A stretch of DNA of 64,000 nt. Source: an uncultured Pseudothermotoga sp. GTDB lineage: Bacteria; Thermotogota; Thermotogae; Thermotogales; DSM-5069. Shown here one piece after another: positions 42,585-52,538 of this stretch (position 1 is the first letter of the stretch; every line of letters starts with the position of its first letter). The notes under the pieces are model-generated. The model saw nothing but the letters and a program-made list of their open reading frames with translations. It searched no databases and was not told the origin of the DNA. The DNA lies in contig CALKJI010000009.1 in assembly GCA_937995655.1 (NCBI GenBank), positions 1 to 64,000 of the forward strand, in the 5' to 3' direction. The position numbers were made by a program, and so were the translations under genes.

Positions 42585-43637
42585 ATGAAAATCCTCATGG
42601 TAGTTTTCTTTGTCGCTTTCATGGCAGTGACTACACTGGCCAAAGACACCACGCTGATCAATGATCCATCCTTTGTAAGGTTGACCGTCCTTGCAAATCC
42701 TTTACACACTCTCTGGTGGTCAACTGATTATGTTCTTAAGATCCAAGCACTGAATCAAAGTACACCGGTAGAGGTTTCTTATTTGATACTCGATGGAGAT
42801 GGAACACCATCACGTCCATCGGAAGGCATAAGCATCCGGGGGAGTAACTTCATCCAAGGCTGGGACGGGACTTGTTTTTTCCAGACGGAGGTGGGTGGTT
42901 GGGCTTCGGTTGAAGCTGAGCAGAATCCAAAATACTTACCACTGCCGCATTATCGTACATGTATCTTAATGCTCGCCCGCTACGAAAAGATATATTTCGT
43001 TGTAATTAGAGAAAACGATGGGCAGATCTCTTACAAAGTTTTGCAGGGGGGTCCGTTCAAATCCCTTGAGATACCTTCCGTTGTGCTTGTGACAAGAGAA
43101 GGATCAAAATTTGTGGTAACATCTCTAGGACAGCCAGTGGAAGTTGGACTTTGGGCGAAGGGTAACTACATGCACGATGAGGTCGGTGGATGGGCAAGTA
43201 CCAGTTACGCTGCCAAGTCAAAACAGTACGATATACCACACTATGGAATGTTCATGATGATGGTTGGAAGATACGACAAAGTAGCATTAATAATTGGAAA
43301 CGAGAACGACGGTAGACTCGGAGTTATCACGCTTTATAGTACACCAGACAGAAGCTATTTTGTTCAAGATCTATGTACACTCATAGTAGGTGGCACTAAT
43401 TTTGATGTAGTGGCTGAGTCAAGCGATCCTGTTGAGATAACACACTTTGGTTTCGATAACAGTTGCTGGCAGTGGGAGATCAATGGTTGGTCAAGACCAG
43501 AATATAGATCATCAGGACAAAGTTTTAGATTAAAACATTACACACCAAGCTTGATATTTGTCAATAGATATAATAAAGTCGGTCTCTTTTTTTACAATGA
43601 AAACGATGGTATCGCAGGTGTGATAAAGGCAGATTAA
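42585..43637 (+). CDS. Secreted protein of three tandem ~100-aa repeats, unknown family
   Basis: 350 aa with a signal peptide (MKILMVVFFVAFMAVTTLA, cleavage near LAK). After a short N-terminus the mature protein is three copies of one unit, at about residues 30-150, 151-250 and 251-350. Each carries, in order, F/W-rich EVGGWAS (third copy EINGWSR), a (L/I)PHY or LKHY motif, M/L..RY(D/E/N)K(I/V), and NENDG(R/I).G. The conserved aromatic and Asn/Asp residues suggest carbohydrate or ligand binding at the cell surface. No Cys pairs or catalytic motif stand out. The SD is GGGGGTG; a strong bidirectional terminator follows. I do not recognise the repeat. Confidence 0.65.
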   Translation: MKILMVVFFVAFMAVTTLAKDTTLINDPSFVRLTVLANPLHTLWWSTDYVLKIQALNQSTPVEVSYLILDGDGTPSRPSEGISIRGSNFIQGWDGTCFFQTEVGGWASVEAEQNPKYLPLPHYRTCILMLARYEKIYFVVIRENDGQISYKVLQGGPFKSLEIPSVVLVTREGSKFVVTSLGQPVEVGLWAKGNYMHDEVGGWASTSYAAKSKQYDIPHYGMFMMMVGRYDKVALIIGNENDGRLGVITLYSTPDRSYFVQDLCTLIVGGTNFDVVAESSDPVEITHFGFDNSCWQWEINGWSRPEYRSSGQSFRLKHYTPSLIFVNRYNKVGLFFYNENDGIAGVIKAD

Positions 43638-43641
43638 GAAA

Positions 43642-43667
43642 GATGCCCCAAAAAGGGCATCTTTTTA
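43642..43667. terminator. Bidirectional rho-independent terminator
   Basis: Stem GATGCCC/GGGCATC followed by TTTTT on the plus strand and TTTCTT on the minus strand, between the convergent repeat-protein and OsmC genes. Confidence 0.85.
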
Positions 43668-44102
43668 TAGTTTATTGAAGGTAATTCTTAGCGGTGTGGG
43701 ATTTGCAAGGTTATCTGAAACAGGACATCTTTCTTCAACTACTTTCAACCACTTGGCAAGAGTTTGTTCATCTGCATTTGTTTTGACATTTATCAACACA
43801 TCGATTTGTTTATATCCGGCCCTTTCCTGATAAGATTTTCCTTGAAACTTTGCTGGATTCAATGTACCTTGAATTTCTATTGACAGTTCCTGCAAAGTTA
43901 TTCCCATTTCCTTTGCTGCCAGATGTGCAACGACATTCAAACATCCTGCTAGTGCGGCAAGAACATATTCTACGGGGTTTGCACCTTTGTCTTCGCCACC
44001 AAGTTGGGGAGGTTCGTCAACATAGATTGTGAAGTTTCTGGCCTTGACTGCGACCCTGGTTTCACTTTCTGATCTTGCAGTTACAGAGAATTTAAGATCC
44101 AT
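43665..44102 (-). CDS. OsmC/Ohr-family peroxide-detoxifying protein
   Basis: About 145 aa. The two redox cysteines of the family sit in LAALAGCLNVVAH (near residue 54) and VEERCPVSDNL (near 123), with GANPVEYVLAALAG as core motif. OsmC proteins reduce organic hydroperoxides with lipoyl or thiol donors. ATG 44102 has GAGGTG 6 nt upstream; other in-frame starts (44105, 44111) are too close to it. It is monocistronic. Confidence 0.87.
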   Translation of the reverse strand: MDLKFSVTARSESETRVAVKARNFTIYVDEPPQLGGEDKGANPVEYVLAALAGCLNVVAHLAAKEMGITLQELSIEIQGTLNPAKFQGKSYQERAGYKQIDVLINVKTNADEQTLAKWLKVVEERCPVSDNLANPTPLRITFNKL

Positions 44103-44159
44103 CATTATCACCTCAAAGAGATGATACCATCCATATATTCCGATACAATTACTCTAATT

Positions 44160-45188
44160 TTACGATCGTGATTTTTTTATCAAATTCAGAAGTTCGTCAT
44201 ATATATATTCTTTTTTCACTGTCTTTATTATTCGCCCTTCTTTGAAGATGGCTGCACCACCCTTTGTACCTGCTATTCCAATATCGGCGTGTCTCCCCTC
44301 ACCTATACCATTCACAACACAGCCCATGACGGCTACAGTCAAATCTGTATTCTCAACGAGGGTTTCTATTGACTTTGCTATTTCTTCTACGTCGATTTCA
44401 CTTCTTGCACAAGTTGGGCATGCTATGACTTGGCCGCCTTTTCTCAAATGCAAGGACACCAAGAGTTTTCGAGCTATGTAAATTTCCCTGATTGGGTCTC
44501 CAGCGATGGACACCCTGATGGTGTCACCTATGCCTTTCAACAAGAGGTATCCTATGCCCACAGAAGATTTCACAATCGATGTTTCATATATGCCAGCCTC
44601 GGTGATACCAAGATGAATAGGATAGTCAACCCTTTGAACAATATATTCGTTCGCCTTTATGGTCTCTATAACATCACTACTTTTCACTGAAATAACGATG
44701 TCAAAGAACTCAAGCCTCTCGAGAAGTCGAACTTCGTACAAAGCCGATTCAGCCAAAGCCGTTGTACGATCGTACCTTGATTCAAATTCCTTTCTCAATG
44801 ACCCAATATTGGAACCAACTCGAATGGGTATTTGAAACTCCTTAGCCACCTTTACAAGTTCTTCTATCTTCCAATCTTCTCCTATGTTTCCAGGATTTAT
44901 TCTTATCTTGTCTGCGCCACTTTTGATAGCCTCAATTGCTAAACGATGATCAAAATGAATATCGGCTACAATAGGTATATCAATATGATCTTTGATCGAT
45001 TTTATTGCCTTTGCACTGTCAAAGTCTGGAACTGCAACTCTTACTATGTCACAGCCAGCTTCTTGCAACATTTTGATCTGCTGGATTGTTCGCTCAACAT
45101 CACTTGTGTCTGTATTAGTCATCGATTGAATGGTTATAGGATTACCACCACCGATGAAGATCTTCCCGATTCTCACAGCTTTGCTCAT
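44160..45188 (-). CDS. ispG: 4-hydroxy-3-methylbut-2-enyl diphosphate synthase
   Basis: 342 aa. A TIM-barrel N-terminal domain ([26 protein letters not shown]) and a C-terminal iron-sulfur domain with [10 protein letters not shown] and [13 protein letters not shown]. It converts MEcPP to HMBPP in the non-mevalonate isoprenoid pathway. The short, one-domain-linker form is the bacterial type. It overlaps rseP by 4 nt and ends the long minus-strand run; dxr of the same pathway lies two genes upstream. Confidence 0.93.
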   Translation of the reverse strand: MSKAVRIGKIFIGGGNPITIQSMTNTDTSDVERTIQQIKMLQEAGCDIVRVAVPDFDSAKAIKSIKDHIDIPIVADIHFDHRLAIEAIKSGADKIRINPGNIGEDWKIEELVKVAKEFQIPIRVGSNIGSLRKEFESRYDRTTALAESALYEVRLLERLEFFDIVISVKSSDVIETIKANEYIVQRVDYPIHLGITEAGIYETSIVKSSVGIGYLLLKGIGDTIRVSIAGDPIREIYIARKLLVSLHLRKGGQVIACPTCARSEIDVEEIAKSIETLVENTDLTVAVMGCVVNGIGEGRHADIGIAGTKGGAAIFKEGRIIKTVKKEYIYDELLNLIKKSRS

Positions 45189-46672
45189 TTTGATATCAAC
45201 CTTCCCACGTCTGAAAAGGTGATAAAGATCATTAAGAAAACGAGTATAATGAAACCTATGAAATGTATCAGACCTTCTATTTTTGGATCTATCCTTTTTC
45301 TGAGTATTATTTCCAAGAGTGAGAAGATTATCCTTCCGCCATCAAGCGCTGGTAAAGGCAATAGATTGAACAAACCAATGCTCATGGTGATAAAGGCGAC
45401 AAGCGTTAAAACTTGCTCAAGTCCAACCTGTGCTGCTTCTCCAACCAGACCAACTAACCCCAATGGACCAACTACACCACCTGAGTCGGCGGTTTTGAAG
45501 ATACCAAGCAGTGACTTATACATCATGAAAAGCAAGTTGTTGCACCTATCGAAGGCGACATAGATCATTTCCCACAGATTATTGAATTTCACGTTTCCTG
45601 TCTTAGGCTCGAAGATACCTGCACTTTCCATTATTTGTTTGATTAAAGCACTCGATACCTTGAAAAGGAGTTCCTGATTTTCTCTTTGTACAACCACTTC
45701 TATTTCTTCTGGAAAACCAGTATGAGACCATATTACCTGATCACCTGATACTTCAAGATAAATTCCTCCTTCGCCGGCTATTATCAACTGATATATTCGT
45801 GAAAGATCAACATTGCTTTGAATTTGCAGGCCGCCAACAGAGACGAGTCGATCCCCCTTAAGGAAAGGCCCTACATCCTTCCTGAAGACGTTTGACACGG
45901 TAGCAAAATAAAACCCCAAGGCATACCGAGGTTGATCATACTGATACTGCTTAAGAAGTCCCTTTAGCATAGCAGATTCGAATTCTATGGAGATGTACTG
46001 ATTGAGCATGGAGCTGACAACGCTACCTTCCAGTGGTCTACCAGAAATGGCCTTTATTTTTCCACCTAATCCACCTGACACATCTTTCAACAAAAAGAAG
46101 TGATTGACACTGAAAAGTTTAGGCGTTGCAAGGACCGTCAGTCTTTTGCCTTCCCTTGAAATCAGTATTTTCAATGGCTTACCCTGCCTGATGATCTGAC
46201 TCACTGTGTAAGTATCATACACACGTTTCCCATTTATGGAGACTATTATGTCGTCTGATCTCAATCCAGCCTCAAAGGCCGGTGTGTTTTTTTCAACCAG
46301 AGCAATCGAAACGGATGGCACACCCCAAGAGACAACAATCAAGGTAAAAAGCAAATAGCCGGCAAGGATCGAAAAAAGCGGACCAGCGAAGAAAATAAGA
46401 AGCCGCTGCCACGCAGGTTTGGTGTATAAACCTACCATGCCTTCCGTTTGTTCCTCGGCAGGATCTTCACCAGCTAGCTTCACATATCCTCCGATGGGAA
46501 TAGCGTTGACTCTAAAAGCAGTTTTTTTGCCTTTCTTTTCATACAATTTTGGCCCAAAGCCAATTGCGAATTCAAGAACATCTACTCCAAAGATTCTGGC
46601 AAAAATGAAATGACCAAATTCGTGAACACTTATTATTCCGATGAGTATGATTATGAAATATACTATAGACAT
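45185..46672 (-). CDS. rseP: Site-2 protease RseP family metalloprotease
   Basis: 495 aa. Zinc-site HEFGH in the first membrane helix (residues 16-20), a second metal motif [10 protein letters not shown] near the C-terminus, four membrane helices and two PDZ-type regions between (about 115-190 and 255-330; [19 protein letters not shown]). Cuts anti-sigma factors or signal peptides within the membrane. ATG 46672 overlaps the dxr end by 10 nt. A dxr-rseP-ispG order is common in bacteria. Confidence 0.9.
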   Translation of the reverse strand: MSIVYFIIILIGIISVHEFGHFIFARIFGVDVLEFAIGFGPKLYEKKGKKTAFRVNAIPIGGYVKLAGEDPAEEQTEGMVGLYTKPAWQRLLIFFAGPLFSILAGYLLFTLIVVSWGVPSVSIALVEKNTPAFEAGLRSDDIIVSINGKRVYDTYTVSQIIRQGKPLKILISREGKRLTVLATPKLFSVNHFFLLKDVSGGLGGKIKAISGRPLEGSVVSSMLNQYISIEFESAMLKGLLKQYQYDQPRYALGFYFATVSNVFRKDVGPFLKGDRLVSVGGLQIQSNVDLSRIYQLIIAGEGGIYLEVSGDQVIWSHTGFPEEIEVVVQRENQELLFKVSSALIKQIMESAGIFEPKTGNVKFNNLWEMIYVAFDRCNNLLFMMYKSLLGIFKTADSGGVVGPLGLVGLVGEAAQVGLEQVLTLVAFITMSIGLFNLLPLPALDGGRIIFSLLEIILRKRIDPKIEGLIHFIGFIILVFLMIFITFSDVGRLISK

Positions 46673-47742
46673 TCGATCACCTCTATTGCTAAGCGTCTCG
46701 CCACTTTGTCTATTTCAACAAGATCGCTCAGATCTCTTGGAATACCATCAATCTTTTGGACTACTCTTTCGATCACCCTACTGATATCAGTAAACCTGAT
46801 CTTACCCGACAAAAAGGATTCAACAGCTATCTCATCGGAGGCATTGTAGGCTGTTCTTTTTGCATAATCATCGGCAATTTCATATACAAGAGAAAAAGCA
46901 GGGTATCTCTCTGGCTCGACCCGGGAAAAAGACAATTTACTTTCAGAAAGATCTGGCCATTTTGCTTTGTGATAATCTCTTTTTGGATAAGTCAGGGCAT
47001 ACGCTATAGGAACTCTCATGTCTGGAAAACCCATGTGCAGCTTCACCGTACCATCCCTTAAAAATACTCCGGCATGAACAAGTCCTTCCCTATGTAGGAG
47101 TACCTCTATCTTTGAGACATCAATATCAAACAATTCGTGAGCTTCCAGAACCTCAAAACCTTTATTGACCATCGTGGCAGAGTCAACTGTGATCCTTTTG
47201 CCCATTTGCCAAACAGGGTGTTTGAGAACGTCAGATGGTTTTGCTTCATCCAACTCTTCCATCTTCCAATCCCTCAAAGCTCCACCAGAACAAGTTAAAA
47301 GTATCCTTTCTACACCATCTTCATAAAGCTGCATCAAGGCGTTATGCTCACTATCTATTGGTAACAGTTGAGTTGATGTGCTTTCTAAGGCTTTTTTCAC
47401 CATCCAGCCACCACAAACGAGCGTCTCTTTGCTGGCTAAGAGGACCCGTTTTGAGCTTTCGATGGCTTTCAATGTGAGTGGCAAACTCACAAAACCGGGC
47501 ACAGCAACGATCGTTATATCTGGTTTTATCTGTTCAAGCTCTCTGAAAATTTCGTCGTATTCTGTGCCTATCTTTAGTACTTTCCCAACATTGAATCTGA
47601 GAGCCAGCTCTTCGGCAAGACTTTGATTGGAATGATATGTCCCCAACAACACCTGAAGATTACCCATTTTCTGAATGACTTCAAGCGCTTGAACTCCGAT
47701 AGACCCTGTCATTCCAAGTATCAAAACGGTTGTTTTATCCAT
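46663..47742 (-). CDS. dxr: 1-deoxy-D-xylulose 5-phosphate reductoisomerase
   Basis: 359 aa. NADPH-binding GMTGSIGVQALEVI at the N-terminus, LLASKETLVCGG (near residue 118), PIDSEHNALMQ near 145, CSGGALRD near 172 and HPVWQMGKRITVDSATMVNKGFEVLEA near 190 are all hallmarks. It makes MEP from DXP, the committed step of the pathway. It overlaps the thiamine pyrophosphokinase gene by about 22 nt and rseP by 10 nt. Confidence 0.93.
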   Translation of the reverse strand: MDKTTVLILGMTGSIGVQALEVIQKMGNLQVLLGTYHSNQSLAEELALRFNVGKVLKIGTEYDEIFRELEQIKPDITIVAVPGFVSLPLTLKAIESSKRVLLASKETLVCGGWMVKKALESTSTQLLPIDSEHNALMQLYEDGVERILLTCSGGALRDWKMEELDEAKPSDVLKHPVWQMGKRITVDSATMVNKGFEVLEAHELFDIDVSKIEVLLHREGLVHAGVFLRDGTVKLHMGFPDMRVPIAYALTYPKRDYHKAKWPDLSESKLSFSRVEPERYPAFSLVYEIADDYAKRTAYNASDEIAVESFLSGKIRFTDISRVIERVVQKIDGIPRDLSDLVEIDKVARRLAIEVIECL

Positions 47743-48353
47743 CTGAAATAAACCACCATCCCTTTTCGAACCCCTATCTTCACTTTCTCAGCCACAGCTA
47801 CGTTACTGACACCAAACGGTTCTTGACAGGGCATACTCATCCCTGCCAAGGCATATTTGAAGCCTTCCAAAGTTACATCAGTTGCGTCACCACATATCGG
47901 TAAGATTGACCACTTTTCACCCTTGGTTGCGTCGAGTACTATCTCCGAATAAACTACACCCATTTGAAGATTGTCGTCTTTAGCGATGATAGTGCGATCT
48001 TGATACTTACACATCAGATAGATGAGTGCAAGTATCATGTCTATGCGTTCTCCTTGCCAACCTCGTATCACTATCTCGTTTGCGCCAAGTTCTATAGCCT
48101 TTTCAATTGCAAGTTGCGCATCGATCTTGTCTTTGTCTTCTGGGTAAAGATAAAGTGTGCTACCTAAGGTTTCTAGTTTTCCAAGTGAGTTCTCATCTAT
48201 TGAATCAGCGTCCCCAACAAAAATATGAGGTTTTATCCCATTATCAAGTAAGTATTTTGCGCCGCCATCGACGGCAATGATAAAGTCATCGTTTTGAAGG
48301 CAGCTCAAACCTTGCTTTGAATAATCACCATTCAGGAAGATTACTGTTCTCAA
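47721..48353 (-). CDS. Thiamine pyrophosphokinase
   Basis: About 210 aa. An N-terminal Rossmann-like kinase half with VAVDGGAKYLLDNGIKP, VGDADSID and YPEDKDKIDAQLAIEKA, then GWQGERIDMILA and a beta-sandwich C-terminal half match the TPK family (PF04263/PF04265), which makes thiamine diphosphate. TTG 48353 has GGGGA 9 nt upstream and is preferred over ATG 48362. It lies inside the rpoN end (29-nt overlap). No TPP riboswitch is present upstream, as the gene is internal to the run. Confidence 0.85.
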   Translation of the reverse strand: MRTVIFLNGDYSKQGLSCLQNDDFIIAVDGGAKYLLDNGIKPHIFVGDADSIDENSLGKLETLGSTLYLYPEDKDKIDAQLAIEKAIELGANEIVIRGWQGERIDMILALIYLMCKYQDRTIIAKDDNLQMGVVYSEIVLDATKGEKWSILPICGDATDVTLEGFKYALAGMSMPCQEPFGVSNVAVAEKVKIGVRKGMVVYFRWIKQPF

Positions 48354-49302
48354 TAGAATCATTCCCCTTCAAAAGTTTTGCCGCACACTGTCTGTATTTG
48401 TTAACTGTTCTCCTGCTGATAAAGATTCCTTGTCCCTTCAATTCTTGCACGATTTCTCTGTCGGTAATCCTTTGAGATTTCCCAATAATCTTGACAATTT
48501 CTGCCAGCAGATATTCCTTTTCAACATTCCTTCCAAAGAAGATTCTAAATGGGAAAACTCCTATTGGCGTTCCGACGAATTTGCCCGAAATGGCTCGCGA
48601 AATTGCAGAAACACTCACATTCAGATACTTCGCTGCCTCGGTCATTTTGACCTTCTGGGGATAACTGATTCTCTTGGCAAGAAACAATGTGTTTTCTCTC
48701 ACAAAGATCTGGCCAAGGGATAAAAGCAGTTGCTTCCTACAATTGATGGCTTCATTCAAAAAAAGGAATACTTTCATTTCAAATTTGTTCGTACTTTTTG
48801 GAATTCTCAAAAGGATTTCTCTGACTGATATACTCAGATCGTCATTGACTATTATATCCGGTTCAATATAGGATGATCTTGTTCCATAACCCTTCACTTT
48901 ACCCTCTAAAACACCATCTGGTCCGACATCCTTGATAGCTTCTAGAGCCCTTTTTACGACTGAAAAATCGACTCTGAATTTTTCACAGACTTCTTGTAAT
49001 GTGATATTTAGGCGTCCATATTGATCCAAGTTGTAAGCAATGTACTCGGCTATTTTTTCGGTTTCATCATCAAGTCTTGCAAAGGCAAGGTTCTCTACTA
49101 TCTCTTCACTGAGAGTTTTCTCATCATTTGAAATCAGCTCAATCATTGTTTCCTTTTCATCTGACAGTTCCACATCCAAACTTAAACCCAACGAGTTGTC
49201 TCTTAAATATTCCAAAAGGGCAGAGAAGGGAAGTTCCATTATTCGAAAGAAAGTTTTACGATAATATGAGAGAGATCGTTCTAAGCGTAGATTCTGCTCC
49301 AT
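48325..49302 (-). CDS. rpoN: RNA polymerase sigma-54 factor, compact form
   Basis: About 325 aa, shorter than the usual 450-500. The core-binding domain (about residues 75-190), the DNA-binding HTH (MTEAAKYLNVSVSAISRAI, near 245) and the C-terminal RpoN box SRRTVNKYR near residue 305 are clear. The N-terminal activator-interacting region I is short and atypical and the acidic region II is small. ATG 49302 follows AAGGTG. sigma-54 needs an AAA+ activator, none of which is seen here. It is part of the flagellar-to-isoprenoid gene run. Confidence 0.87.
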   Translation of the reverse strand: MEQNLRLERSLSYYRKTFFRIMELPFSALLEYLRDNSLGLSLDVELSDEKETMIELISNDEKTLSEEIVENLAFARLDDETEKIAEYIAYNLDQYGRLNITLQEVCEKFRVDFSVVKRALEAIKDVGPDGVLEGKVKGYGTRSSYIEPDIIVNDDLSISVREILLRIPKSTNKFEMKVFLFLNEAINCRKQLLLSLGQIFVRENTLFLAKRISYPQKVKMTEAAKYLNVSVSAISRAISGKFVGTPIGVFPFRIFFGRNVEKEYLLAEIVKIIGKSQRITDREIVQELKGQGIFISRRTVNKYRQCAAKLLKGNDSIENSNLPEW

Positions 49303-49312
49303 CAAATCACCT

Positions 49313-50302
49313 TCAGAGTATCATCATTGCATCGCCGAAGGAATAGAAACGATACCTTTCTTTGATTGCCTCCCGATAAGCCTGCATTGTAAAATCATAC
49401 CCGGCAAAGGCACTCACGAGCATCAATAGGGTAGATCTTGGGAGATGAAAATTAGTCACCAAAGCGTCTATCATTTTGAACTCAAAAGGAGGATATATGT
49501 ACAGAGACGTTTCGCCTTCGGTCTTACCATCTATTGCATATTGTTCAAGCGCTCGAACCACTGTAGTGCCAATGGCTATGACTCTTTTTCCCATTGCCTT
49601 AGTATATTTTATCAAATCTATAGTTTGAGAAGGTATACAGTAAACCTCCGAATGTATCTTGTGCTGAGCTATATCCTCTGTCTTAACTGGTTTGAAAGTT
49701 CCAGCTCCAACATGCAATGTAATTTCTGCAAAATTGACCCCATAATCCTTCAGTTGATTGATCAAGTGCTCAGTGAAATGAAGTCCAGCCGTTGGTGCTG
49801 CAACAGCACCATCTATCTTTGCATAAACCGTCTGGTATCTGTCAAAAGAAATTTTGCTATGAACATACGGTGGGAGTGGTACATTACCCATGCCAAGAAT
49901 TTTCTCGTCCGCCGCACTGAACTTGAGGATCCTTGTACCTTCTCGCGTCCTCTCTATACAGGTAGCTGTAAAGTCACCAAAAGATAGTTCATCGCCGGGT
50001 TTGACCTTCTTACCAGGTTTCACCATGCAGTTCCAAACAAAGTCATCTACCTTTCTTAGCAGAAGTATCTCTACGATAGAATCATTCCGTCTTGCAAAAA
50101 GTCTTGCTGGTATAACACGCGTGTTATTCACAACCAAAAGATCCTTTGGCTGTAAGTAGTCAATGATTTGTCGAAATACTTTATGTTCTATTACCTTAGT
50201 CTGTCTATGTAACACCATCAATCTGGATGTATCTCTTGGTTCAGCAGGTATCTGTGCTATCAATTCCTCAGGTAGATCGTAGTCAAAATCCGATAACTTC
50301 AT
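49313..50302 (-). CDS. queA: S-adenosylmethionine:tRNA ribosyltransferase-isomerase
   Basis: About 329 aa. Signature PAEPRDTSRLMVL (near residue 20), NNTRVIPARLFARR near 65, the PTAGLHFTE active loop near 170 and THFLP-like TNFHLPRSTLLMLVSAFAG near 280. It transfers the ribosyl of SAM to preQ1-tRNA in queuosine synthesis. ATG 50302 has AAGGAGG and overlaps the RNase gene by 4 nt. Other queuosine genes are not in the window. Confidence 0.93.
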   Translation of the reverse strand: MKLSDFDYDLPEELIAQIPAEPRDTSRLMVLHRQTKVIEHKVFRQIIDYLQPKDLLVVNNTRVIPARLFARRNDSIVEILLLRKVDDFVWNCMVKPGKKVKPGDELSFGDFTATCIERTREGTRILKFSAADEKILGMGNVPLPPYVHSKISFDRYQTVYAKIDGAVAAPTAGLHFTEHLINQLKDYGVNFAEITLHVGAGTFKPVKTEDIAQHKIHSEVYCIPSQTIDLIKYTKAMGKRVIAIGTTVVRALEQYAIDGKTEGETSLYIYPPFEFKMIDALVTNFHLPRSTLLMLVSAFAGYDFTMQAYREAIKERYRFYSFGDAMMIL

Positions 50303-51255
50303 TCGAAAAACCTCCTTGGATCGATCCTGGGCACTGTGTAGTCCCACTGTCTAAACCTGTCACTGCTAACAATAATGGCATTGTTTTGCTTGGCTAACCA
50401 TAATATCAACTCATCCGCTGGTGAGTGCAAAAAAACCGACGGACTCTCAAGCCAAGCCGAAGTATCTTCTGTTTCAACAAGATAAACGATGTTCTTGTCA
50501 AAGACTATCCAAAATGGGTAGTAAAAAGGATCGTCGTATGCTATCTTTTGCAGTACAAATTCTATATCGGAAAACCTCTTTCTGAGCATGAATATGTTGC
50601 TTCCATCGAGAACAACACCAGTCTCAGCTTTACGCATAAGCGCTGCTTTGATATACGGGTGACATCTCAATTTAGAATTTAGTTCAGCTCGCTGGAGTAC
50701 ATTCAAATCATAATAAAGTTTTCTGTAAGATTCAATTTCTGAACAATCCTGTAAAGTTATATTGTTGATCTCTTCGATAAGCCAGTTCATGTGATTTTCA
50801 TTGGGCTTCATCAGTGCTGCCTGTAATTCAATGAAATCCATGAGCATGGATTCTTTGAGAATTATTCGCGCTTTTGAAACAAAGGATGTCAAATCATTTG
50901 TTTCAACCACTGAAAACATTTCATCGGTTGGGGGCGGATAAGAAACGGGCTTGACCCAGAATACCAATTCAAGACATTCTAAGGTTGCTACTGAAAGTTC
51001 TCTAGCAAGCCTATCTAACCTCTTCATCAACGGATGGCCATTGTCAAATAACCCAGAAAGATTATCTTGTAAAAGGTCCGGGCTCGTTTCCTTCAATCTC
51101 TTTTTCAATGGCCCTATGAGATTTTCCACAAAAACCTTCCCATCTTGGTCCGACCAATTTCCAAGTTTACCAAGCAAACGGATGATCTTTTTCCTCCTTT
51201 TTTGTAGGTTGTGTATCCTTATCAAATAGTCAGAATCGTAGATGTTCAAGACCAT
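50299..51255 (-). CDS. Predicted NYN/Zc3h12a-type PIN-like RNase with helical N-terminus
   Basis: 318 aa. Residues ~1-205 are helical and unrecognised. The C-terminal ~105 residues have the PIN/NYN pattern: VVLDGSNIFM (first catalytic Asp, near 216), PADELILWLAKQNNAIIVSSDRFRQW (Asp in ADE, Asp in SSDRF) ending with a conserved basic tail. This matches Zc3h12a-like RNases (PF11977). It should cut RNA with a metal. It is coupled to queA, suggesting a tRNA or rRNA-related job, which is only an inference. ATG 51255 has GAGGCG 6 nt upstream. Confidence 0.65.
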   Translation of the reverse strand: MVLNIYDSDYLIRIHNLQKRRKKIIRLLGKLGNWSDQDGKVFVENLIGPLKKRLKETSPDLLQDNLSGLFDNGHPLMKRLDRLARELSVATLECLELVFWVKPVSYPPPTDEMFSVVETNDLTSFVSKARIILKESMLMDFIELQAALMKPNENHMNWLIEEINNITLQDCSEIESYRKLYYDLNVLQRAELNSKLRCHPYIKAALMRKAETGVVLDGSNIFMLRKRFSDIEFVLQKIAYDDPFYYPFWIVFDKNIVYLVETEDTSAWLESPSVFLHSPADELILWLAKQNNAIIVSSDRFRQWDYTVPRIDPRRFFE

Positions 51256-52538
51256 CTAAAGCGCCTCACGATATAGTAGGTAAGATAACCAAGCGAGATT
51301 GAAAAAATTGATCTGTAAAGGGTGACGAAAAGAGGAGTTTTTATGTGACAGAACGTGTTGAAGGTAGATATCAATGCTATGGAACCAATTATCTCAAGTA
51401 TGAAATTCCACTTGAAGCTTTTCATCTTCAGAGAAAGAAAAAACACCGGATAGAAAAGTACTTCTTTGAACCTTGGTCTGATCCAAAGTAAGCCTTCGAT
51501 GGTATCTCTCAGTTTTCTTTCCATATCTGGGACAAATGCAAGATTCCCAGATCTGGAAATGTAGTAGAACCCAAAAATACCAGCCGCTACAACAAAATAT
51601 GGTAGATACCTCTTGAGCATTTTCCAATGCTTTAGAAGGGCTATGGCTACCAAAACAGCCGGTAGAGCCAATAGAGACAATTTCACACCTCGGAATTGTT
51701 CCAAATCATTCAAATGATTAAAGTCTGAAAGTGCTGCATAGGTCAACATACCTAAAAGAAGGTAGAGCAAAGGGAGTAATTCTTTCTTGCGAACGGAAAA
51801 ATAAATAGTCACCGTTGCCATTATTGAAGCCGCTGAAATAGAGATAGGAAAACTATATAAGAGCAGCCCTAGAGGTAAAAAGGCACAAATTGGTTTATAA
51901 AGCGCCAAAGCAAACAAAATCGAAAGGAATGCGACAGGACGCAGAGTTAAAAAATCTTTTTGCGGCGAAGGCAATGAGGCTGGTTTTCCAAATTCCCTTT
52001 CCAATCTTTCCAAAACCGCCTGTACATTCATACCAATCAAAGGCTGTATCCACAGTAGATCGATACTTCTTTCCAGGATAGCTCTTCGCAGTCTGTAATA
52101 TATCATCGTTTCATCTAAACCAAGTTTCTCCACTTCCTCCTGCCTGATAGTATGAACTCGAAAAACAAGGTTTTTCAATGATCTCTGAGCAGCCAACCTT
52201 CTTGCAAAGGGAAGACTCTCGTTGAACTCAAGTACACCCACATAGATCCCATATCTGTCGATTTCTTGAATATAAACTGTCGGATCGACGTTACTGAAGT
52301 CACCTTTGAAGATGACATATTTCATATGAGGTTCTAGTCTTTCCTTCGGCTCGATGATCCAAATGACTTCACCGTTTTGTAACCTGATTCTCTTGTCGTC
52401 TAAGGTGAACCCCAAACTGTAATTCAAAGCCTTTCTGTCAGAGTTTATCCTTGCAGGTATGAAGAAAACGAGATAGCTTATAGAAATCAATAAGAACAAC
52501 CAACCACTAATACGTCTCAATTGTGTATCCATATGCAT
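51246..52538 (-). CDS. DUF5693-family polytopic membrane protein
   Basis: 430 aa. One N-terminal helix, a ~170-aa extracytoplasmic domain with the family hallmark RVHTIRQEEVEKLGLDE followed by YRLRRAILERSIDLLWIQP, then about eight membrane helices. This layout is the DUF5693 family, often near cell-surface polysaccharide pyruvyl-transferase (csaB) in other bacteria, so an envelope-assembly function is plausible. csaB is not in the window. It starts inside the preceding secreted-protein gene (32-nt overlap). Confidence 0.75.
   Translation of the reverse strand: MHMDTQLRRISGWLFLLISISYLVFFIPARINSDRKALNYSLGFTLDDKRIRLQNGEVIWIIEPKERLEPHMKYVIFKGDFSNVDPTVYIQEIDRYGIYVGVLEFNESLPFARRLAAQRSLKNLVFRVHTIRQEEVEKLGLDETMIYYRLRRAILERSIDLLWIQPLIGMNVQAVLERLEREFGKPASLPSPQKDFLTLRPVAFLSILFALALYKPICAFLPLGLLLYSFPISISAASIMATVTIYFSVRKKELLPLLYLLLGMLTYAALSDFNHLNDLEQFRGVKLSLLALPAVLVAIALLKHWKMLKRYLPYFVVAAGIFGFYYISRSGNLAFVPDMERKLRDTIEGLLWIRPRFKEVLFYPVFFLSLKMKSFKWNFILEIIGSIALISTFNTFCHIKTPLFVTLYRSIFSISLGYLTYYIVRRFRWS

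Noticed and set aside
44946-45563. Plus-strand 205-codon ORF
   Set aside because: It is fully antisense to ispG and rseP, both of which are certain.
49445-49987. Plus-strand 180-codon ORF
   Set aside because: It is antisense to queA, with unusual Cys/Tyr-rich composition and no SD.
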